The translations under genes were made by a program, and so were the position numbers. From Topomyia yanbarensis (taxonomy: Eukaryota; Arthropoda; Insecta; Diptera; Culicidae), in the NCBI RefSeq assembly GCF_030247195.1, contig NW_026683366.1:1-64000 (forward strand): a stretch of 64,000 nt of DNA, written 5' to 3'. The notes beneath the pieces are model-generated. The model was given only the letters and a program-made list of their open reading frames with translations, ran no database searches and was not told where the DNA came from. Within the stretch, counting starts at the first letter, position 1, and every line of letters starts with the position of its first letter. This document shows positions 44,249 to 52,623 of the stretch, piece by piece.

Positions 44249-44596
44249 CAGTAGGAAGTCCATAAAATTACATATAATCTACACTCAAAACGAATCATCG
44301 GGAGCGTAAATTCATCTGTTTTTTTGCATTCGGACTCTGAGCGAAAAGATTCCAAATAATTCGTTAGTTTTCAACCAACCAAATACTTATGCAATACCAT
44401 ATCGATCCCAATGATAAAAAATTTATATAGCTCATACGAAGAGAGAATGAGTAATGGTGTATCGTTGTGGAATTGGGTATAAGGAGGCGTTTTCAACGAG
44501 TAGATATTTGTCGATTCTAGTCTTGATGCTGCCCGCCAGCCATTTTTTTCTAGTAATGCTTACTTCCCAACACATACATACCAATGGGTTATTAAC
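44249..44596. other. No feature recognised
   Basis: Sequence between two MITEs without supported content. Confidence 0.3.
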
Positions 44597-44889
44597 ACAG
44601 TGAAGACCCGACGTGATCGGCCCTGGATTTTGCCTACCCCGTTTTAGTCTACCACCGGTTTCGTCAGCATTTTCACTCGATTTTGTCAGTCTCATATGAA
44701 AATATGTTCAATAGACTCTAGCAGACGAATTTTTATTATCTTTAATATTCAAAATATGAGATTATGTTTAGGGAACAAAGAAGACTGTTTCAACAGCTTC
44801 GGTTCATGAAAAAAAAAGAAAAAAAAAAGATATCCCGAATTTATCAGTCCAAAGTGAACCAAGGGCTGATAAAAACGGGTCTTCACTGT
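44597..44889. mobile_element. ~293-bp MITE with ACAGTGAAGACCCG ends
   Basis: ACAGTGAAGACCCG at 44597-44610 is repeated inverted at 44876-44889, and the subterminal ATCGGCCCT/ATCAGCCCT blocks also match. An A-rich tract (44807-44829) lies inside. Target duplication not determined; no coding content. Confidence 0.65.
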
Positions 44890-45055
44890 AACAGTGCGGG
44901 AAAGTGGTACAAAGCCAAATGTGTCAATAGCGATGCTGAAAGATTGGCAGCGTGGAGGCAAACGAAATCGCCACACTGAAGTTTGTTTGTGATCTACGTG
45001 TCACCCAAAGGTGTGAAACCCCTCCTACACTCTGGCCAGTAGCGTGTTGCAACAT

Positions 45056-45945
45056 GATATATCGCTATAGCGAAACTGGACAAACTAGCTATTCATGGAC
45101 AACTCCTGCGCTGGTTTCGTTCCTACTTCGATGGAAGGTAACTCCAAAACAGCATTAAGGACTGTCTATCTGCACCATTCTTCGCTACATCCAGCATCCC
45201 ACAAGGAAGCCATCTCGGTCCAGTGATATTTCTCCTCTACTTTGATGACGTCAATATCAAATTAAAAGGACCCCGTCTTTCTTTCGCCAATGACATGAAA
45301 ATTTTTCTACAAATACGGGATAATACCGATGCCGAGTTTCTTCCAAGTGAACTGAAGAGCTTTAGTACGTGGTGTGATCTAAACAGAATGGATTTGAACC
45401 CGAGTAAATGCTGCGTCGTTACGTTTACGCGAAAACGCTATCCGACTCAGTTTAACTACAATTTCTTCGAATCGTGCGCTAACGTTCAAACCACATAGTT
45501 CATACATTATGGATAGGGCATCAACAAAGCTGGGGTTCATCTTACGAATTGTCCATGAAAAACTTTAGATGCGTATACTGTTTCGAATCACACTATTGCG
45601 CGCTGGTTCGTTCAACACTAGAATATTGTTCTGTCGTTTGGAATCGGCACTACCAGCACGGCGTTGACTGAATCAAGGCCGTCCAACGCCGGTTTACTAG
45701 CCTTGCACTCCGACACCTTCCACAGCAAAACAGAGAGGTAAGAAAACCGTTGTCAGTTTACAGCTCGATACTCTAGGCATCCGGAGAGACTACTCTCGAG
45801 CCCGTCTCGGATTTACTGTCTGCCAGGGTGCAGTGCCCTACAATCCTAGGACGCCACACGTTCGAGCTTTAAGCAATAACTCTCTGTTGCGAGTACTTCA
45901 GCGTATTTTTAACAGTGTGGTGACGGTTTTTGACTTCAACCCGTT
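45056..45945 (+). pseudogene. CR1/L2-like RT fragment, target of the I-clade insertion
   Basis: It parallels the minus-strand element at 4406-6901 closely: AAACTGGACAAACTAGCTAT, then SIPQGSHLGPVIFLLYFDDV (45193 on), LSFANDMKIF (FADD altered to FAND), DLNPSKCCVVTFTRKR, ALVRSTLEYCSVVW and the final LQRIFNSVVTVFDF. It is 5'-truncated, carries stops and frameshifts, and the altered FADD motif would abolish RT activity. Similarity ends at GACTTCAA (45932-45939), exactly where the I-clade element's target duplication lies. Confidence 0.85.
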
Positions 45946-46410
45946 TTTTATTTTTTTTTATTCAAATCGTTTATTTGATAAGGCACGTTGCGTTAGCTTA
46001 AAGGTGCCAATTTTGTTTTGTTTTACATTTTAAATTGCTTAAAACTAGGGGATTACATATTGATTTTTTAAAAATGAAACTAATGCGATTTTATAGCTAT
46101 CTTATATATCTACACAAGGGGATAATATTGTTTTCGTAAGATTAGGGGGGTCATTTAGTTTTTGTGGCAATATGGTTTGACATTTTTATCAGTGAGATTA
46201 TTGGAGCAAATAATGTTTAATTAAGGGGGACAATTTTTTACGACTAACTTAAAACTAGGCATAACTAGAGGGCATGATTGAGTTTTGTAAAGATTCGTAA
46301 TTATAGTTATTTTTGTGGGTAGTAGAGTTGGGCAATTTCAACGAGATTATATAATATAATAGTTAAAACTAGAAGAGACAAGAAGAGCTAAATGCTTCGT
46401 GATGATATTG

Positions 46411-46428
46411 GGGGGGGGGGGGGGGGGG
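46411..46428. repeat. 18-base G run in the I-clade 3' region
   Basis: Eighteen consecutive G on the plus strand, so a C run in the element's transcript, followed by TGGGGTAGGGG. It lies about 355 bp downstream of the ORF2 stop. Sequence length here may be unreliable. Confidence 0.85.
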
Positions 46429-46782
46429 TGGGGTAGGGGTGTTACTTCTGGGTATAAGAGTCAGGGGAGGGAGGGTAGACAAAGATGGCAGGGAGAGAAA
46501 ATTATTTCAGTTTCAGGCATCGTGAGATCAACGGATGGATTACAATCTCGGGTGGCCTTCATCAGGAGAATCATGTACTGGGACGCCAGGTGGTCCTCCT
46601 CAAGATGGCAGGGGTTTTTCCAGACGATTTCGTAGTACGGCTCAGATGTGGATCGGCTACATTTCGAGTTAAGCGTGTTATGTTCGTGCCGTAGGTCCCG
46701 TGTTTGTTGGCTCATTCGATACAGATGGTTTGATACAGGTGGAAGAGCGTTCTGAGAATGATAAGGAGATAACAAGGGGCAG

Positions 46783-49700
46783 TTAGACTTGTATATTGAT
46801 GGTTTTCACAAAGGTGTATATAAGGGACATATAGAGAACATCGCGGCTTGCCAGCACATCTCGAACCGGGACGTTGGTTGGTCTTCCTCGGGCCCGCAGG
46901 GTATCCATTAGCCGAGACCTAGCGGAACTGTACTCGGTGCACGCCCAGACAATGTGCTCGATGTCGTGATAGCCGTCGCCACAAGCGCAGATACCACCAT
47001 CCACGAGCCCAATACGCCGGAGATGTGCATCCAGCGTGTAATGGTTTGCCATGAGTCGGGACATCACACGAATGAAGTCACGACCCACATCCATCCCCTT
47101 GAACCAAGGTTTCGTCGATACCTTAGGGATTATCGAATGTAGCCACCTTCCCAGCTCTCCACTGCTCCACGAAGTTTGCCAACTTTCGAGGGTTCTCTGA
47201 TGAGTAATACTGAAAAATTCGCTGAAGCAAATTGGTCTTTCGTAAACGTCTCCTTCTAAGGCACCCACCTTAGCTAAGGAGTCTGCCTTCTCATTGCCCG
47301 GAATGGAGCAATGAGAAGGGACCCATACCAAGGTAATCTGGAAAGAGTTGTCAGATAAAGCACTCAGTAGCTCCCGTATTTTCCCCAAAAAATACGAGGA
47401 GTGCTTGCCTTGTTTCATCGAGCGAATAGCGTCAATGGAACTGAGGCTATCCGAAACGATGAAGTAATGGTCTGCGGGTAATGTTTCAATGACTCCAAGG
47501 GTATACTGAATGGCAGCTAGTTCTGCGGCGTAAACTGAAGCAGGGTCACTGAGTTTGTAGGAGGCGGTGAACTTTTGATTGAAAATACCGAAGCCAGTGG
47601 ATCCTTCGAGGTTTGATCCGTCAGTATAAAACATCTTAGAACAGTCGACTTCTCGGAATTTATTATAAAAAATGTTTGGAACCACTTGTGGGCGTATGTG
47701 GTCCGGAATTCCACTAATCTCGTCTTTCATGGATGTGTCGAAGAAAACAGTAGATTCAGAAGTATTTATGAAATGCACACGGTTGGGATTGTAAGAAGAA
47801 GGGTTAATATTCTGCGCCATGTAGTCAAAGTACAGGGACATGAAACGGGTCTGAGAATTGAGCTCAACAAGCCTTTCGAAATTTTCAATCACGACCGGGT
47901 TCAAGATATCGCATCGAATGAGCAATCGATATGAGAGTTCCCAAAATCGATTTTTCAACGGGAGAACGCCCGACAGCACTTCGAGACTCATCGTATGGGT
48001 CGACTGCATGCACCCTAAGGCGATACGCAAACAACGATACTGAATTCTTTCGAGTTTGATGAAATGTATGTTCGCGGCGGAGCGAAAGCAGAAGCATCCG
48101 TATTCCATTACCGACAGTATCGTTGTTTGATACAACCTAATTAGGTCTCCTGGGTGGGCACCCCACCATGTTCCGGTTATTGTACGAAGAAAGTTGATCC
48201 TTTGTTGGCATTTCTGTTTCAGATACCGAATATGGCATCCCCAAGTACCTTTCGAGTCGAACCAGACCCCTAGATATTTTACTGTGAAGACCTGAGCGAT
48301 AGTTTGACCCATTAATAGAAGCTGTAGTTGTGCTGGTTCACGCTTCCTTGAAAATACAACTAGCTCAGTTTTCTCCGTGGAGAATTCGATACCCAGCTTA
48401 ATAGCCCAAGCAGACAAATTGTCCAGGGTATTCTGTAATGGTCCTTGTAGATCGACAGCTTTGGGTCCCGTAACAGACACCACGCCATCGTCTGCAAGTT
48501 GCCTTAACGTGCAGGAATTGTCAAGACATTCATCAATGTCGTTGACATAGAAATTGTATAAAAGGGGGCTTAGACATGAGCCCTGGGGAAGGCCCATGTA
48601 GCTAAATCGTGATGTCGATAAGTCACCATGCGAAAAATGCATGTGCTTTTCCGACAACAGGTTTAGTAAAAAGTTGTTTAAAGTCGCTGAAAGACCATGC
48701 TGGTGCAGCTTCTCTGAAAGAATGTTGATCGAAACTGAATCAAAAGCCCCCTTAATATCTAGGAACACTGATGCCATCTGCTCTTTGCTAGCATAGGCCA
48801 TTTGAATTTCAGTTGAGAGCAACGCAAGACAATCGTTCGTCCCTTTGCCTTTGCGAAAGCCAAATTGTGTATCTGACAGTAAGCCATTTGCTTCGACCCA
48901 ATTGTCGAGGCGGGATAGGATCATTTTCTCGAACAACTTCCGGATACAGGATAACATTGCGATCGGACGGTACGAATTGTGGTCGGAGGCTGGTTTTCCT
49001 GGTTTTTGGATGGCGATGACCTTCACTTGTCTCCAATCGAGTGGGACAATGTTAGCCTCGAGAAACTTATTAAATAAGTTCAACAAGCGTCTCTTGGCAG
49101 AGTCAGGCAGATTCTTCAACAAGTTGAATTTGATTCTGTCTGGCCCCGGAGCTTTATTGCTACACGACAAGAGAGCAAGTGAGAACTCCACCATCGAAAA
49201 AGGTGTTTCGTTCGCGCTATCGTGAGGAGACGCGGCGCGGTAAATCTTCTGTGCCGGGGCGGAATCCGGACAAACCTTCTTGGCGAAATCGAATATCCAA
49301 CGGTTTGAATATTCCACGCTCTCATTAGTACTGTTTCGATTTCGCATACGTCGGGCTGTTCCCCAAAGAGTGCTCATCGATGTTTCTCTCGTTAATCCGT
49401 CGACGAACCGGCGCCAATAATCGCGTTTTTTGGCTTTCATCAAACTCTTCATTCGCTTGTCTAACGTCGCGTACTGTCGAAAACTGGCGGGTAACCCGTC
49501 GTTCCGGAAGGTCTTAAACGCGGCGGCCTTCTCTGCGTACACGTCTGAGCACTCTTTATCCCACCAGGGATTGGGAGAACGTTTTTGTATGTTCGCGCCG
49601 GGTACTGGCCTAGTCTGAGCTTGATTCGCGCTGTCGAGAATCAAGCCAGCCAAAAAGCTGTACTCTTCCTCCGGAGGAAGTTCTTGGGTAGATTCGATGT

Positions 49701-50469
49701 TGTCGGATATCGCGGCAGCATAGCTCTTCCAATCGATATTTCGTGTGAGGTCATACGAAATATTGATTGATTTCAATGGCCTTGAACCGTTATTGATTGA
49801 GACTACAATCGGCAGATGGTCGCTGCCGTGGGGATCAGGAATTACCTTCCACGTGCAATTTAACCGCAGCGATGTTGAGCAAAGGGACAAGTCTAAGGCG
49901 CTCGGGCGCGCTGGAGGAGCAGGAATCCGTGTCATTTCACCCGTGTTTAAAATTGTCAAATTGAAGTTATCGCAAAGATCCTGAATTAAGGAAGACCGGT
50001 TATCATCATAGAGGCAACCCCATGCTGTACCGTGAGAGTTAAAGTCTCCTAAAACTAGTCGCGGTGCAGGCAGGGATTCTAAGATGTCTTGTAGCCGTCG
50101 GTGCCCAACCGCGGTGTTGGGGGGAATATATATGGAAGCTATGCAAAGGCTTTTGCCTTTGGTTGTTACTTGACAAGCGACAACTTCAATACCTGTTATC
50201 GAGGGAAGGTTAATTCTGTAGAAGGAATAGCACTTTTTGATCCCCAAAAGCACTCCTCCATAGGGGGTGTCTCGATCCAGGCGAATAATATTAAAGTCGT
50301 GGAAGTTGAGTTCTATGTCGGAAGTTAACCAAGTTTCACATAATGCAAATGCATCGCAACTCAAATTATTTATTAAAATTTTGAAGGAATCGATTTTCGG
50401 GATGATACTTCTGCAATTCCACTGTAGAACAGTGATCAAATCCGTGACCTCGTTCGATGAGTTAGCCAT
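46783..50469 (-). CDS. I-clade ORF2: endonuclease, reverse transcriptase, RNase H
   Basis: 1228 codons from the ATG at 50469 (MANSSNEV); a frame extension upstream of it has no ATG. APE endonuclease: LQWNCRS near 15-21, E45 in LCETWL, GDFNSHG 141-147, SDH 216-218. RT: about 430-720, with FLDIKGAFDS near 570-577, GLPQGSCLSP 626-635 and LADD 658-661, where leucine stands in the usual F/Y position but both aspartates are kept. RNase H: about 945-1072, with FYTDGS (D950), AAELAA (E983), VSDSLSS (D1007) and NEKADSLA (D1063). C-terminal zinc motif CXCX8HX4C (C1161, C1163, H1172, C1177). It carries out target-primed integration of the element RNA. The ATG overlaps the ORF1 stop, so translation by reinitiation or coupling is likely. 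Confidence 0.88.
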   Translation of the reverse strand: MANSSNEVTDLITVLQWNCRSIIPKIDSFKILINNLSCDAFALCETWLTSDIELNFHDFNIIRLDRDTPYGGVLLGIKKCYSFYRINLPSITGIEVVACQVTTKGKSLCIASIYIPPNTAVGHRRLQDILESLPAPRLVLGDFNSHGTAWGCLYDDNRSSLIQDLCDNFNLTILNTGEMTRIPAPPARPSALDLSLCSTSLRLNCTWKVIPDPHGSDHLPIVVSINNGSRPLKSINISYDLTRNIDWKSYAAAISDNIESTQELPPEEEYSFLAGLILDSANQAQTRPVPGANIQKRSPNPWWDKECSDVYAEKAAAFKTFRNDGLPASFRQYATLDKRMKSLMKAKKRDYWRRFVDGLTRETSMSTLWGTARRMRNRNSTNESVEYSNRWIFDFAKKVCPDSAPAQKIYRAASPHDSANETPFSMVEFSLALLSCSNKAPGPDRIKFNLLKNLPDSAKRRLLNLFNKFLEANIVPLDWRQVKVIAIQKPGKPASDHNSYRPIAMLSCIRKLFEKMILSRLDNWVEANGLLSDTQFGFRKGKGTNDCLALLSTEIQMAYASKEQMASVFLDIKGAFDSVSINILSEKLHQHGLSATLNNFLLNLLSEKHMHFSHGDLSTSRFSYMGLPQGSCLSPLLYNFYVNDIDECLDNSCTLRQLADDGVVSVTGPKAVDLQGPLQNTLDNLSAWAIKLGIEFSTEKTELVVFSRKREPAQLQLLLMGQTIAQVFTVKYLGVWFDSKGTWGCHIRYLKQKCQQRINFLRTITGTWWGAHPGDLIRLYQTTILSVMEYGCFCFRSAANIHFIKLERIQYRCLRIALGCMQSTHTMSLEVLSGVLPLKNRFWELSYRLLIRCDILNPVVIENFERLVELNSQTRFMSLYFDYMAQNINPSSYNPNRVHFINTSESTVFFDTSMKDEISGIPDHIRPQVVPNIFYNKFREVDCSKMFYTDGSNLEGSTGFGIFNQKFTASYKLSDPASVYAAELAAIQYTLGVIETLPADHYFIVSDSLSSIDAIRSMKQGKHSSYFLGKIRELLSALSDNSFQITLVWVPSHCSIPGNEKADSLAKVGALEGDVYERPICFSEFFSITHQRTLESWQTSWSSGELGRWLHSIIPKVSTKPWFKGMDVGRDFIRVMSRLMANHYTLDAHLRRIGLVDGGICACGDGYHDIEHIVWACTEYSSARSRLMDTLRARGRPTNVPVRDVLASRDVLYMSLIYTFVKTINIQV
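50462..50469 (-). other. ORF1/ORF2 overlap ATGGCTAA
   Basis: On the minus strand ATGGCTAA holds the ORF2 start (ATG, 50469-50467) and the ORF1 stop (TAA, 50464-50462) in different frames, an 8-base overlap. Such overlaps allow termination-dependent reinitiation in some non-LTR elements; here that is inferred. Confidence 0.85.
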
Positions 50470-51781
50470 CGAAGGATACAATCGCTGAGAGGAGGGGCCA
50501 TTTAGCAGTCAACTGCTTCAAAAATGTTCTCACTGTAGGGAGAAAAGCTAACATAAGACTTTTAATAGGATCAGTAATATTGAAAGTTTTTATTATCCAG
50601 TCCACTATGTCCGAGAGTTTTATAATTCCAGTGCTGTGATTACTCTCGAACTGAAACAAAGGAACACTTGGGATTTTTGATGTTCCTGGAAGTGCTGGGA
50701 ACTCCTTCTCTGAGCTTAATCCTCCGAGACCAGGAGCTAATTGCTTCGGTTTGGTTGCAACACTTCCAATAGATGTGACTTTCGGAGCCCCCTCAAGGGA
50801 CACCTTCTGGCCTTTACAAGGAACTTTACGAGAGGAAGTGTTCCTCCTCTTCCTATAAATTCTAGGCACCCTAGTAGATGTTCCCTCTTGTGGGTTACCA
50901 GCCTCGCCCTCGTCAGGAGGCAAGTGAGTATAGATGTTTGCTGAGGATGGTGGCGTAGCATTCTTTAACATTTCTGCGAAAGAATGTTTGGATCGTCCCG
51001 CAAGGGAACGTTTCAGTTTATCCCCGCGTAGTTTGTACGCGGGACATGCCGAGATATCATGCAGACTCTCCGCACAGTAAGGACACTTTTCGGCTTGCTT
51101 ACTGCACGAATCATCTAGATGATTCTCCCCGCATTTTCCACAGCGGGCCTTATTGCTACAATGGGTGGCTGTGTGACCCAGTTGTTTACACTTTGTGCAA
51201 TTCATGACCCGCGGCACAAACAGACGCACAGGCAGACGAACCTTGTGCAAGAGGACGAAATTTGGCAAAGCGGTACCAGCGAAGGTCACCCGATAAGAGT
51301 TTGATTGGGGGTACGTTTTTGAACCATCCCCCGCAACTACTACTGAGTGCAAACGTTTGCACTCAAGTATTTTAACTGGCTGAAGTAAGCGGTCTCTGAA
51401 TCGGCCAACCCCGTACTTCAGCAGATCCTCGCACGTCAAACTCTCATCGGTTACGACGCCTTCGGATTGTACTCTTACAGCCGGAATATACACGTTATAA
51501 TCCCGCGTAAAGTGCTCACAGCAAGCAATATCGTTTGCCTGCTTTGAGTTGGCTAGCAACACCCTTATCTTGTCCGAGCGGACCTTTGAAATTTCGGTCA
51601 CAGCCGAGAACCGTTCCGTCAGGTCTCTAGAAATCTGAAGAAGATTCAGTGATTTAGTCTTGGGCCGAAAGAAGACCACAAATGGACCAGTTGAGAGTTC
51701 TGGATAGCATTTGGGCCGGGGGGGAGCCTTAGAAGTTGAACCCGATTCAACTTCCATTTGACCATCCGGAGAGGGAACCAT
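50462..51781 (-). CDS. I-clade ORF1, gag-like nucleic-acid-binding protein
   Basis: 439 codons from the ATG at 51781 (MVPSPDGQMEVESG). The frame is open a few codons further upstream without an ATG, so this start is chosen. Three retroviral-type zinc knuckles sit mid-protein: CTKCKQLGHTATHC (CX2CX4HX4C, residues 195-208), CGKCGENHLDDSC (CX2CX3HX4C, 214-226) and CPYCAESLHDISAC (CX2CX4HX4C, 233-246). The N-terminal part (VVFFRPKTKSLNLLQISRDL...) resembles the RNA-binding-like region of mosquito and fly gag proteins. The protein is expected to coat element RNA and accompany ORF2 into the nucleus. No stops or shifts are seen. Confidence 0.85.
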   Translation of the reverse strand: MVPSPDGQMEVESGSTSKAPPRPKCYPELSTGPFVVFFRPKTKSLNLLQISRDLTERFSAVTEISKVRSDKIRVLLANSKQANDIACCEHFTRDYNVYIPAVRVQSEGVVTDESLTCEDLLKYGVGRFRDRLLQPVKILECKRLHSVVVAGDGSKTYPQSNSYRVTFAGTALPNFVLLHKVRLPVRLFVPRVMNCTKCKQLGHTATHCSNKARCGKCGENHLDDSCSKQAEKCPYCAESLHDISACPAYKLRGDKLKRSLAGRSKHSFAEMLKNATPPSSANIYTHLPPDEGEAGNPQEGTSTRVPRIYRKRRNTSSRKVPCKGQKVSLEGAPKVTSIGSVATKPKQLAPGLGGLSSEKEFPALPGTSKIPSVPLFQFESNHSTGIIKLSDIVDWIIKTFNITDPIKSLMLAFLPTVRTFLKQLTAKWPLLSAIVSFDG

Positions 51782-52066
51782 AGAAAACGTCAACGCACGG
51801 GGTCAGCGCCCGCGCAGACGGAAGAAAGCAATAAATGTGTTACAAAAGACAAAAACCACTTAGCTTTAAACTGGTGTCCAACGACGAACCGATCCAGCTT
51901 ATACAGCTGGCTATTGTTTAATCCTCACACGCGAACAAAAGACTGAGGACCGAACCGAACTGGCAAAATAACCTTGAATGCGGATTAAAACTATTCTTTA
52001 TCGCCTCACACAGCACTACGGACTAGAAAAAACAACCTCTGTCTCGATGGAGAGCTCGAAAACGAA
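51782..52066 (-). promoter_or_regulatory. I-clade leader (5' UTR, presumed internal promoter)
   Basis: 285 bp between the right target duplication and the ORF1 ATG. On the minus strand it begins TTCGTTTTCGAGCTCTCCAT. Elements of this clade use an internal, TATA-less promoter at the extreme 5' end; that is family knowledge, not shown here. Confidence 0.55.
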
Positions 52067-52081
52067 TGACTTCAACCCGTT

Positions 52082-52165
52082 GTTGCATTTGAGCTGGAAT
52101 TCATACTGAATCCATTCAGACTTCCGAACCTGTTTCGATCGGCTTTGACTGGTTTGGTTGTGATT
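52082..52165 (+). repeat. Dispersed repeat fragment related to 17200-17385
   Basis: GTTGCATTTGAGCTGGAATT and following CATACTGAATCCATTC, CTTCCGAACC and TTGACTGG match the repeat at 17200-17385. It is the sequence that adjoined the CR1-like fragment before the I-clade insertion. Confidence 0.5.
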
Positions 52166-52249
52166 TTTTGAGGTACATGCTTTCAGCAATTGCAGCATGC
52201 AGAAAGAATCTGGCAACGATGGCCGCTTATTGTCTTTGTATTTTGGACA

Positions 52250-52620
52250 GGGCACAATGGAGAAAATTAAGAAGAACAGAAAGCCTGTTTCGACACTTCC
52301 GCAAAGCCATATCAAATCTAATTTTCCCGAAGCGCGTCGACCCGAGAAGGTGACTTCTCGACCCAAGAAGGCGAAAGGCACCAACCGGGCGCAAAGTGCC
52401 GGGCCATAAGTGGATATCAGCCAGCCGGTGCCATCGGCACAAGGGGGCGAAAATCCCTGGCAGTTGGTGGTCAGCAGGGTTAAGCAGCTGGTGAGGAGGG
52501 ACACAAGGCGCAGGAATGTGATAGGGTATCAAAATGCCTTATCTGCGCCAGTAAGAAGCAAGACCGTAACCATGTTATGGGTGGACCTTCGTGTCCCTTC
52601 GGTGAGGCCAGTAAGAAGAA
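52250..52620 (+). pseudogene. R1-clade ORF1 remnant with zinc-knuckle end
   Basis: Frames here read like the basic N-terminal part of an R1 gag (KIKKNRKPVSTLPQ, RPKKAKGTNRAQ, then NPWQLVVSRVKQLVRR), with a stop at the codon before VDISQP. At 52537-52596 one frame gives CLICASKKQDRNHVMGGPSC, a CX2CX8HX6C motif of the kind ending R1-clade ORF1. The region between is deleted. Non-functional. Confidence 0.6.
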
Positions 52621-52623
52621 GCC

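Larger units (their letters stand above)
45946..52066 (-). mobile_element. Full-length I-clade (MosquI-like) non-LTR retrotransposon
   Basis: About 6.1 kb on the minus strand: leader 51782-52066, ORF1 51781-50462, ORF2 50469-46783, a ~815-bp 3' region and an A-rich tail (T-rich at 45946-45964 on the plus strand). The 15-bp sequence TGACTTCAACCCGTT occurs at both edges (45931-45945 and 52067-52081), a target-site duplication. Domain order gag-APE-RT-RNase H is that of the I clade, known in mosquitoes as MosquI. Both ORFs are uninterrupted, so the copy may be recent and possibly competent. Confidence 0.85.
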
